Part shown: piece by piece, positions 8,392 to 16,328 of the stretch
Layout of the letters: each line of letters begins with the position of its first letter
Numbering within the stretch: position 1 is the first letter of the stretch
NCBI RefSeq assembly: GCF_013002705.1
Contig: NZ_JABEND010000005.1
Location: forward strand, 62,001-126,000
Direction: 5' to 3'
Source: Nakamurella aerolata
Lineage (GTDB): Bacteria; Actinomycetota; Actinomycetes; Mycobacteriales; Nakamurellaceae
Length of the DNA stretch: 64,000 nucleotides
Translations under genes and position numbers: made by a program
Notes under the pieces: generated by a model
Told to the model about the DNA's origin: nothing
The model's database searches: none
Seen by the model: the letters and a program-made list of their open reading frames with translations, nothing else

Positions 8392-10559
8392 CGGCCGGTA
8401 CCGCCCTCGCCGGGTGCGGCGGCGTTCGGACCGGGCTCGGACCTGCTGCGCCGGAACCAGCGGCGCCGCGGCCGCTGCGGCTCCGGCGCAGGGGCGGGCG
8501 TCCGGTCCGGTGGCCGGTAGCCGCCGCCGATGCCGGCCAGCAGACTCCGGTCCCCGGCTCCGCTGCCGGTGTCGGTGCCTGCGGTGGGCTCGGCCGGGAG
8601 GCTGCTGGCGAGCTGGCGGGCAATGTCGTCGGCGGCGCCGCGCAGGCTCGAAGCCGTTGGGCCGGAACCGATCCGGGTCAACACGGTGTCGAGCCGGGTG
8701 CGGTCGATCGCCAAGATCTGGTCGGCGCGGTCGGACAGGTCCTTGCGGGCGGACTGGACAAGGGTGCGCACCGCCTGATCACCGAACACCGCCTCCAGCA
8801 GGCGCTGCGCCAACACCGCGGTGCCGCCGGCGATGCCGATCTCGGCGCCGGACAGGCCGGCGGTCTGCGAGAAGGTGACCAGCATCAGCGCGACGCCGGT
8901 GCCGTTGACGCCGTAGGAGAGAATCCTTGCCGCGGTGCGCTTTTCCTTACCCTCGTCGCTGACCATGGCGAAGACGTCGGCCTGCCAGTCGCGGACCGTG
9001 CGCGACACCCGTTCCAGCAAACCCGGTGCCGTCCTTGCGATATCGGGGTGTGCCGCGAGCACGCTCGCCCCGCCGGGCAGCTGCTGCCAGCGGCGGGCCA
9101 CCTCGTCGGCGGCCAGCTCGGCCTGCCCGGCGATCAGCTGCTCCACCCCGGACTGCAGCGCCTGCCCGACCTCTTCGGCCTGCCGGGGTTTGCCGGTGAC
9201 GGCCGACACGATCCGGTCGCGGATCCGGCCGATCCTTGATTCAAGGTTCCGCATGAACTCGCCGGTGCCGAGGAACTCCTGCCAGCGCGCCAGGACCTCG
9301 GTCCGCAGCAACGAGCCGTCGGCCAGTCCCTGCGAAATGCGTTGCTGGGCTACGGTGTAGACCTCGTCGACCTGGGCGCCCAGCGCGGCAACGGCCTGCT
9401 GCTGGTGGTCCACCGCACCAGCCAGCTCGCGGGCCCGCCGGCTCAGCGCCTCCACCGCCCCGGACAGCGTCTGCCGGACCACGGCCTGCCGGGTGACGGC
9501 GTCGTGAGCCAGCGCGCCGAGCCAGTTCTTGAGTGGCTGCACGGCCGGTGGCGGCAGCAGACCCTGTTCGTTGGGCGCGGTCTCCGGCACAACGAACAGG
9601 GGTGACCCACCCAGCCCACGCTCGGCCATCATGGCGTGCAGGTGCCCGGCCACCTCGTCGACGGCGTCGGGTGGCACCCGATCGAGCACCAGCGCGACGG
9701 CCGCCTGCCGGGCGGCGGCGCCGGCGAGGAAGTCCCACGGCACCGCGTCGGCGTAGCGCGCGGCGGTGGTGACGAACACCCACAGGTCGGCGGCGGCGAG
9801 CAGTTGGCTGGCCAGCGCCCTGTTGCTCTCCACCACGCTGTCGATGTCGGGGGCGTCCAGCAGGGCCAGCCCGGGCGGCACCGCCTCGGTCGGGATCAGC
9901 TGCAGCGCGGTGATCGGCGCGTCCGCGGCCAGCTCGACCGGAAAACTGGACCTGGCCAACGACGGCAGGATGCGCGCCCGGCCGCCCGCCGTTGCGCCGG
10001 CCGGCCCGCCTGGCCCGGCCCGGTCGGGTGCACTTCGAGCCGGCGCCTTCTCGAGCTGAGCGCCCGCTGGCTGTGGGTTCGCTGTCTGTGCGTTCTGCTG
10101 CTGCGGTGCCGGCCGCCGCGGCGCCTGCTGCTGATGCTTCGGATCCGGCGCGCCGCCCTGGTCCGCCGGTGCCGTGCGGATCTCGGCGAAATAGCCGGTG
10201 TCGGCCGGGTGGTGCACCAGCACGGGCGCTCTGGTGGTCGGCCGGATCACCGACGAGCGGCTCGCCGGGAAGCCCAGCAGCGAATTGACCAGCGTCGATT
10301 TACCGGCCCCGGTGGAACCGCCGACCACCGCGAGCAGCGGCGCGTCCACCGATTCCAGGCGCGGCAGCACATAGTCGTCCAGCTGCGCGAGCATCGCCTG
10401 GCGCTCGGCGCGGGCCGGTCCGGATCCGGACAGGTTGAGCGGAAAGTCCAACTCCCCCAGCACGGTTCGCAGCTGCTGCAGGCTGCCGAGCAGTGTTCCG
10501 CCCGGCGCGGCCAACGGGATCGGCCCGGTGGTGGCGTCACCGGTATGTGGAGTAGTCAT
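8388..10559 (-). CDS. Dynamin/YfjP-like membrane GTPase (first of pair)
   Basis: A 723-residue GTPase partner. I place the start at the ATG at 10559 (MTTPHTGD) because upstream codons have no conservation-like character; a longer frame reaches 10730. G1 is VVGGSTGAGKSTLVNSLLG and G3 is LLDAPDIDSVVESN, with a candidate G4 in VALVLDRVPPD. Between G1 and G3 lies a roughly 80-residue Gln/Ala/Pro-rich insertion (positions about 9960-10170), unusual for a GTPase switch region. A C-terminal hydrophobic region (GVALMLVTFSQTAGL and a Gly/Ala-rich helix) is followed by a Pro/Arg-rich tail. It is coupled to the downstream GTPase and probably acts with it at the membrane. Confidence 0.78.
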   Translation of the reverse strand: MTTPHTGDATTGPIPLAAPGGTLLGSLQQLRTVLGELDFPLNLSGSGPARAERQAMLAQLDDYVLPRLESVDAPLLAVVGGSTGAGKSTLVNSLLGFPASRSSVIRPTTRAPVLVHHPADTGYFAEIRTAPADQGGAPDPKHQQQAPRRPAPQQQNAQTANPQPAGAQLEKAPARSAPDRAGPGGPAGATAGGRARILPSLARSSFPVELAADAPITALQLIPTEAVPPGLALLDAPDIDSVVESNRALASQLLAAADLWVFVTTAARYADAVPWDFLAGAAARQAAVALVLDRVPPDAVDEVAGHLHAMMAERGLGGSPLFVVPETAPNEQGLLPPPAVQPLKNWLGALAHDAVTRQAVVRQTLSGAVEALSRRARELAGAVDHQQQAVAALGAQVDEVYTVAQQRISQGLADGSLLRTEVLARWQEFLGTGEFMRNLESRIGRIRDRIVSAVTGKPRQAEEVGQALQSGVEQLIAGQAELAADEVARRWQQLPGGASVLAAHPDIARTAPGLLERVSRTVRDWQADVFAMVSDEGKEKRTAARILSYGVNGTGVALMLVTFSQTAGLSGAEIGIAGGTAVLAQRLLEAVFGDQAVRTLVQSARKDLSDRADQILAIDRTRLDTVLTRIGSGPTASSLRGAADDIARQLASSLPAEPTAGTDTGSGAGDRSLLAGIGGGYRPPDRTPAPAPEPQRPRRRWFRRSRSEPGPNAAAPGEGGTGR

Positions 10560-10703
10560 GGCCTGAACAGATTGCCGTGCCGAGCCCGGCCGCGCCATTC
10601 CGCCACGCCACGCGGAACGGGTTGATGCGAAAGCCCGGTCGCCGGGTGAGTCACCAGCCGGACGCTCTGGTGCAAAGGCCCTGTCCTGCCCCGTCTCCCG
10701 CGA

Positions 10704-10756
10704 GCACAACCGTTTCAGCACCGCACCCACCGTCCGGCGCGCTGAAACGGTTGTGC
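10704..10756. repeat. 16-bp perfect inverted repeat between rny and GTPase pair
   Basis: Arms GCACAACCGTTTCAGC (10704-10719) and GCTGAAACGGTTGTGC (10741-10756) are perfect complements separated by 21 bases. It sits 67 bases beyond the rny stop and about 145 bases before the GTPase start. It could terminate rny transcription, serve as an operator for the GTPase pair, or be a small palindromic element. The A/T content of the arms is higher than the surroundings. Confidence 0.7.
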
Positions 10757-10823
10757 CGTACCGAACCGCGGGTGCTCGTCCGGAGCCGCGCTGCCAGCGG
10801 GCGCTCGACCGAGGGCCGGCGGG

Positions 10824-12791
10824 TCAGCGGGCGATCTCGGAGGTGCGGGACTCCCTGATCACCGTGACGCGCACCTGCCCGGGATAGGTGAGCTCTTCCT
10901 CGATCTGCTTGGCGACTTCCCTGGCCAGCACGTGCGCCTCAAGGTCGTCCACCACCTCGGGCTTCACCATCACCCGGACCTCGCGCCCGGCCTGCATGGC
11001 GAACACCTTGTCGACGCCCTTCTTCGCGGCCGCAATCGCTTCGATGCGTTCCAGCCGCTGCACGTACGCCTCCAGCGACTCCCGGCGGGCGCCGGGCCGG
11101 CCGCCGGAGCAGGCGTCGGCGGCCTGGGTAAGGACAGCCTCGATGGTGCCGGGCGGCACCTCGTCGTGATGCGCCTCGATGCAGTGCGCCACTTCTTCGG
11201 ACTCGCCGTAGCGGCGGGCGAGTTCGGCGCCGAGCAGCGCGTGGCTGCCCTGCTGCTCGTGGGTGAGGGCCTTGCCGATGTCGTGCAGGAAGGCGCCGCG
11301 GGCCGCGACCGTCGGGTCGAGCCCCAGCTCGGCGGCCATCGCCCTGGCGATGTGCGAGGTCTCGATGAGGTGACCGAGCACGTTCTGCCCGTAACTGGTG
11401 CGGTACTTGAGCTGCCCGACGAGCTTGACCAGCTCGGGGTGCAGATCGTTGATGTGCACCTGCAGCAGCGCGTCCTCGGCAGCACGGGCGCAGCGCTCGG
11501 TCACCTCGTCGGTGGCCCGGACGTAGGCCTCCTCGATGCGCTGCGGGTGAATGCGTCCGTCGTCGATCAGCTCCTCGAGGGTGACCCGCCCGATCTCCCT
11601 GCGCACCGGGTCGAAGCAGCTCAGCAGCACCGCTTCCGGGTGGTCGTCGATGATCACGTTGACGCCGGTGACGGTTTCGAAGGTGCGGATGTTGCGGCCC
11701 TCGCGGCCGATGATGCGGCCCTTGAGTTCGTCGGCGGGCAGCTGCACGACGGACACGACGGTCTGTGCGGTCTGGTCGGATGCCACCCGCTGGATGGCAT
11801 CGGCGACGATCGCGCGGGCCCTGGTGGTGGCGGTGCGTTCGGCGTCGGCCTCGGCCCGCCGGACCAGCAGCGCGGCATCGCGGCGCACCGCATCCTGTTG
11901 CTGCTCCAACAGTTCGGCGCGCGCCTGCTCGGGGGTGAGGCCGCCGATCCGGACCAGCTCGGCTTCCAGACTGCTGGTCAACTCGGCGGTCGCGCGTTCC
12001 CGGTCGGCGAGCTGCTCGCTGAGCGCACCGAGTTCTTCGGCCTGTAGCCGGAGCGCGTCCTGCTTGCCGGCGACGCCGGCGCGGTCGGTCGCCAGCTGGG
12101 CCTGGTCGCGGCGCAGCTCTTCCCGCTCGGCCGAGTGCCTGCGCTGTTCCTGGGCGAGCTGGTCGAGCGAACTCTGCAGTCGGTCCTGCTGGCCGACCAA
12201 TTCTGCCCTGCCGGACTGCACGGCCTCGTTGGCCCTGGTGACGGCGTTCGCCGTGGCCTCTGCTGCCCGCTGCTGGGCTTGCTCGGCTGCGGCGGTGGCC
12301 GCGGCGGCGCGCTCGCGGACTCGTTCGGCGTCGGCGGTCAGCTCTGCCACCCGCTGCTCGGCGCTGCGGGCGGCCGCCGCGCTGCGGTCCCGTTCCGAAC
12401 GCAACTGCGCCAGCTCCGACAGCAGCTGTTGCTGTCGCTCCCGCTCCGCCGGATCGGTTGGCGCCGTTTCGGGAGCCCGGGTCGCCGGGTGCTTGGTGGA
12501 GTCGGCACCGGCGTCGTCGGAGATGGCGTGCCTGGCCCCGTCGGCGGGCGGCGTCGAGCGGGTGCCAGCGGTTCCGCCGGCGAACGATGCCGGGCGCTTC
12601 GCGGTGTCGACCGGTGCGCTGCCGCGCTGCCGTTGCTCGGACAGTGCCTGGTCGATGACGGCACGTAGTTGCGCCGGGTCCAGCGCCGCAGATTGTTGGC
12701 TCCGGTTGCGCAGCTGCCAGATCAGCGCCACCACGACGGCGAGGGCGATGAGCAGGACGACGGAAAGCACAATCACGGGAGTGGACGACAT
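10824..12791 (-). CDS. rny: Ribonuclease Y
   Basis: A membrane-anchored endoribonuclease that initiates mRNA decay. The 655-residue protein has an N-terminal membrane helix (VIVLSVVLLIALAVVVALIW), a long Ala/Gln/Glu-rich coiled coil, a KH RNA-binding domain (GRIIGREGRNIRTFE) and an HD metal-dependent phosphohydrolase domain with LHDIGKALTHE. It is longer than most family members (about 520) because of a low-complexity segment of about 60 residues after the membrane helix and an extended coiled coil. The ATG is preceded by AAGGGAG. It lies between the recX-recA block and the GTPase pair, all on the minus strand. Confidence 0.95.
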   Translation of the reverse strand: MSSTPVIVLSVVLLIALAVVVALIWQLRNRSQQSAALDPAQLRAVIDQALSEQRQRGSAPVDTAKRPASFAGGTAGTRSTPPADGARHAISDDAGADSTKHPATRAPETAPTDPAERERQQQLLSELAQLRSERDRSAAAARSAEQRVAELTADAERVRERAAAATAAAEQAQQRAAEATANAVTRANEAVQSGRAELVGQQDRLQSSLDQLAQEQRRHSAEREELRRDQAQLATDRAGVAGKQDALRLQAEELGALSEQLADRERATAELTSSLEAELVRIGGLTPEQARAELLEQQQDAVRRDAALLVRRAEADAERTATTRARAIVADAIQRVASDQTAQTVVSVVQLPADELKGRIIGREGRNIRTFETVTGVNVIIDDHPEAVLLSCFDPVRREIGRVTLEELIDDGRIHPQRIEEAYVRATDEVTERCARAAEDALLQVHINDLHPELVKLVGQLKYRTSYGQNVLGHLIETSHIARAMAAELGLDPTVAARGAFLHDIGKALTHEQQGSHALLGAELARRYGESEEVAHCIEAHHDEVPPGTIEAVLTQAADACSGGRPGARRESLEAYVQRLERIEAIAAAKKGVDKVFAMQAGREVRVMVKPEVVDDLEAHVLAREVAKQIEEELTYPGQVRVTVIRESRTSEIAR

Positions 12792-13420
12792 GACACGGCT
12801 CCCTTCTGGTCGGTCGCCGGCCCCGGCCGGCGACTGCTGTCAGAAGTAACACCGCTCCGTACGCCAAGGGGAGGTTTCGGCCGGCGCCCTGATCGGCTCG
12901 CGGGCTGGGCCCGTCGAGCCGGGTGGACGGCACGGCATCCACCGTTCCAGCGATGGCTCGCGCCGGCGCCGACGTTGGGCGACCAAGCCGGCCGCCGTGG
13001 ATCGCTGCCGCTGAACGCAGCAGCCATCAGGGTGCAGCGCTGCGGCACCGACAATCGTCGATCCGCCGGCCGAACCGACCGAGTTGCCCAGCAAACCGGA
13101 AACGACCCCACGGGGCCGGCTCTGCCGGAACTCACCACCCGTCTCCGGACGGTCTCGATCGCGTCGTGCTCAGGTAGTGCTTGAGACTGCTATAGCGGGC
13201 GTGACCAGCGATGATGGTGTTCGCCATCGATGCCGGCATGGACACCGGCAGCGGATGGATCCGCAACGCCGGTCACGCTCAAGTGGTGTTACTCCTGTGA
13301 TTGCGACAGTACGTGTCGGCCGAGAAACCGGTCAAGGACGGCCACGGCCGCGCGGCCAAGCAACGGAGCCCGCACCGGGGGCACCGGGACGCCGCGACTG
13401 CGCTCCCGCCTGTAGCGGTG
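12792..13420. other. Intergenic region between rny and recX, no gene seen
   Basis: This 629-base stretch contains no convincing reading frame on either strand. The short frames present have no motif, no good start site and no family character. A locally less GC-rich patch lies at about 13280-13320. A small palindrome (GCGGATGGATCCGC) lies at about 13251-13264. The region must contain the rny promoter and probably the recX transcription end. Confidence 0.5.
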
Positions 13421-14158
13421 TCACGTCTGTCGGTGGCTCTCGATGGCCTCGTTGACCACCCGCACGGCCAGCTCGGGTGGATAGCCGCGCCGGGCGAGCT
13501 GGCCGAGCAACCGGCGGCGGGCCGCGACCGGCCCGGCGGCCATGGCGGCGTCGATGCGTTTGCCGACGAGTTCGGCCGCGCGCTCCCGCTCGGCGCCGTC
13601 GTCGAGCTCGTTGACGGCGTAGGCGAAGTCGCCGTCTGCCACTCCCTGGCGGCGCAGCTCGGCCCGCAGCCCGCGGCGACCGAGACCGCGGTCGCGGTGT
13701 TTGGCGCGAACATAGGCCTCGGCGTAGGCGCGGTCGTCGATCAGACCGAGCAGCTCGAAGCGGTCGAGCACGGCCGTCGACACCTGCTCGCTGACCTCGC
13801 GCTGCGCCAGCTTGCGGGCCAGCGTGGCACGCGGCCGGGGTGCCATCGCCAGCTGCCGCACCACGATGTCTTTCGCCCGGCGCCCCTCGTCGGTTTCCAG
13901 TACCGGATCCGGCGGCGGCACCCGGCCGCCGCCGGCAGCTCCGGTTGGCACGCCGCGCGCTGCCGAACTGCCGGACACCGATCTGCCCGAGCTACCCGAC
14001 ACGCCGTGCGGGGCCTCGGGTTCCGCCTCAGTGCCGGTGCCCAGGGCTGGCTCCGATCCGGCTCCCGGTGTCGAGTTGGCGGCGCCGGGTGCGGCCTGGA
14101 CGGCGGCGATCCGCTCGGCGAGCTCGCGGATCGCCGCCTCCCTATCGGCGGGTGGCAC
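13421..14158 (-). CDS. recX: Regulatory protein RecX
   Basis: RecX inhibits and modulates RecA filaments. The C-terminal 150 residues have the triple-helix repeats of the family (ARATLARKLAQREVS, LIDDRAYAEAYVRAKHRDRGLGRRGLR, RRRLLGQLARRGYPPELAVRVV). The protein is 245 residues because of an N-terminal low-complexity extension of about 80 residues rich in Gly, Ala, Ser and Pro. It starts with GTG only 2 bases after the recA stop, so it is co-transcribed and probably translated by re-initiation after RecA. Confidence 0.92.
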   Translation of the reverse strand: MPPADREAAIRELAERIAAVQAAPGAANSTPGAGSEPALGTGTEAEPEAPHGVSGSSGRSVSGSSAARGVPTGAAGGGRVPPPDPVLETDEGRRAKDIVVRQLAMAPRPRATLARKLAQREVSEQVSTAVLDRFELLGLIDDRAYAEAYVRAKHRDRGLGRRGLRAELRRQGVADGDFAYAVNELDDGAERERAAELVGKRIDAAMAAGPVAARRRLLGQLARRGYPPELAVRVVNEAIESHRQT

Positions 14159-14160
14159 GA

Positions 14161-15201
<1,041 letters not shown>

Positions 15202-15249
15202 GACCCACCCATGCCTTTCGTCTCACCCAGCGGTCGTCCCGCCGGAGCT

Positions 15250-15294
15250 TGGTCTGTTGAAGCCTGGTCTGGTGAAGCTTGGTCTGTTGAGGTG
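15250..15294. repeat. Three 15-bp tandem repeats in recA leader
   Basis: Three adjoining copies of a 15-bp unit (TGGTCTGTTGAAGCC, TGGTCTGGTGAAGCT, TGGTCTGTTGAGGTG) lie 49-93 bases upstream of the recA start codon and downstream of the predicted promoter, so they would be transcribed into the 5' untranslated leader. Confidence 0.85.
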
Positions 15295-15328
15295 TTGGTG
15301 TTCGAGTGCTGTTGATGTTGTGCTGCCG

Positions 15329-15351
15329 ACGCTAGATCCAGGCACCGACAG
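15329..15351 (-). promoter_or_regulatory. RecA-NDp (PafBC-type) promoter of recA
   Basis: On the minus strand the sequence reads CTGTCGGTG, 8 bases, then TAGCGT. The known mycobacterial RecA-NDp consensus is TTGTCRGTG-N8-TAnnnT, so all positions but the first match with exact spacing. It lies 128 bases before the recA start and points towards recA. In mycobacteria this promoter class is activated by PafBC after DNA damage independently of LexA; the regulator genes are not in this window. Confidence 0.8.
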
Positions 15352-15715
15352 TGGCGATCAACCTGCCAGGCATGTGGATGAATTTCCGGGGTGTGGATAA
15401 CCCGGCCCACGCTGTCGGACCCATCGGCTAGCGAACCGCTGGAAGCCGATAACCATTGCCGGACAACACTTCCGGTGCGTTCGGTGCGTTCACCGCCTGC
15501 GCTGCTGGCCTGCCGTGAGCTCACCGCCCGGTCCGATTCACCGAACGGATCGCTGCCGGGATCACCGAACGAAACCACCGACCGGAACCACCGAACACGG
15601 GCACCAGCTTAGCCGTACAGATGTTCGATCGACGGAGGTGCGGCGGCGTGTCTTGATCCGAGCCCGGCCGGCACCGTCGATCACGGAGACCGATGCGGCG
15701 GGGAGAGTTGTCCGG

Positions 15716-15925
15716 TCAGTCCGGCAGTCCGAACCGCAGCGCGGCGGGCACCTCGAACTCGCGGCACACCTGGGCCCAGATCTCGCGCGGATTGATGCCG
15801 GCCTCGATGGCCTGATCGGCGGTCAACCCGCCCAGCTCGCCGAACACGTGGTCCTTGGCCACCGATGGCGCCCGCCGGGGACCGAAGTACTCGTCCATCA
15901 GGGCCCTGAACTCGCTCAACCGCAC
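15716..15925 (-). CDS. DUF3046 family small protein
   Basis: A 69-residue protein that starts with GTG (VRLSEFRALMDEYFG) and contains the family features EFRALMDEYFG, a DHV segment, IEAGINPREIWAQVC and a C-terminal RFGLPD. Genes of this family stand directly upstream of recA across Actinomycetota (for example Rv2738c beside Rv2737c), and the order is kept here. The function is unknown; it is soluble with no membrane segment. Confidence 0.9.
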   Translation of the reverse strand: MRLSEFRALMDEYFGPRRAPSVAKDHVFGELGGLTADQAIEAGINPREIWAQVCREFEVPAALRFGLPD

Positions 15926-16050
15926 CCGTCGAGCCTACGCGGCGCTCCTACTGCTCCCACCCAGCCGGCGGGCAGCCGGCACGCTGGTTGCGACTGCGGG
16001 CTGCGGACTGCGGTTGAGAGCGGCCGGCGCTAGGGCCGTGGCGGCACCCC

Positions 16051-16076
16051 TGAGACCTGGGACTGAGACCTGGGAC
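16051..16076. repeat. 13-bp tandem duplication
   Basis: Two adjoining copies of TGAGACCTGGGAC occur just before a possible small membrane-protein gene. It is another instance of the short tandem repeats seen throughout this window. Confidence 0.7.
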
Positions 16077-16079
16077 ACT

Positions 16080-16187
16080 GTGCGGGTGGACAGTCTCGGC
16101 TTCGACTCGCCGCTGGTGCAGATCTTGACCGCACTTGCCCTTGTCGCGTTGCTGGTGCTGCTGATCCGCCAGTACCGCGGGAAGTAA
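16080..16187 (+). CDS. Possible small single-span membrane protein (35 aa)
   Basis: A short frame from GTG at 16080 (or 16086) encodes 33-35 residues: VDSLGFDSPLVQILT, then a hydrophobic helix (ALALVALLVLLI) and RQYRGK, followed by a stop. The profile of a short polar N-terminus, one membrane helix and a positive C-terminus is typical of small membrane proteins. No clear ribosome binding site is visible and I do not recognise a family, so the call is tentative. The rest of the 15926-16328 interval holds nothing else I can support. Confidence 0.35.
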   Translation: MRVDSLGFDSPLVQILTALALVALLVLLIRQYRGK

Positions 16188-16328
16188 GGCCCCAAGCACG
16201 GATCCGTCACGCCGCAGCGCACTGGAACGGCCACCGAAACAGCCATCGTGCTGGAGCGATGATCGTGCCGGAACGACCGGGGCCCGGCCGCGCCGACTGC
16301 TCGACCGCGCCGACTGCTACCGCTACTG

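Noticed and set aside
10939-12942. 667-codon frame overlapping rny in another frame
   Set aside because: RNase Y has all its domains in the other frame; this frame is Arg/Gly/Ala-rich without motif.
13029-13049. CACCGACAA near 13042 as a RecA-NDp promoter on the minus strand
   Set aside because: The matching -10 half is CTGCAC instead of TAnnnT, and the next gene in that direction is rny, with no reason for damage control.
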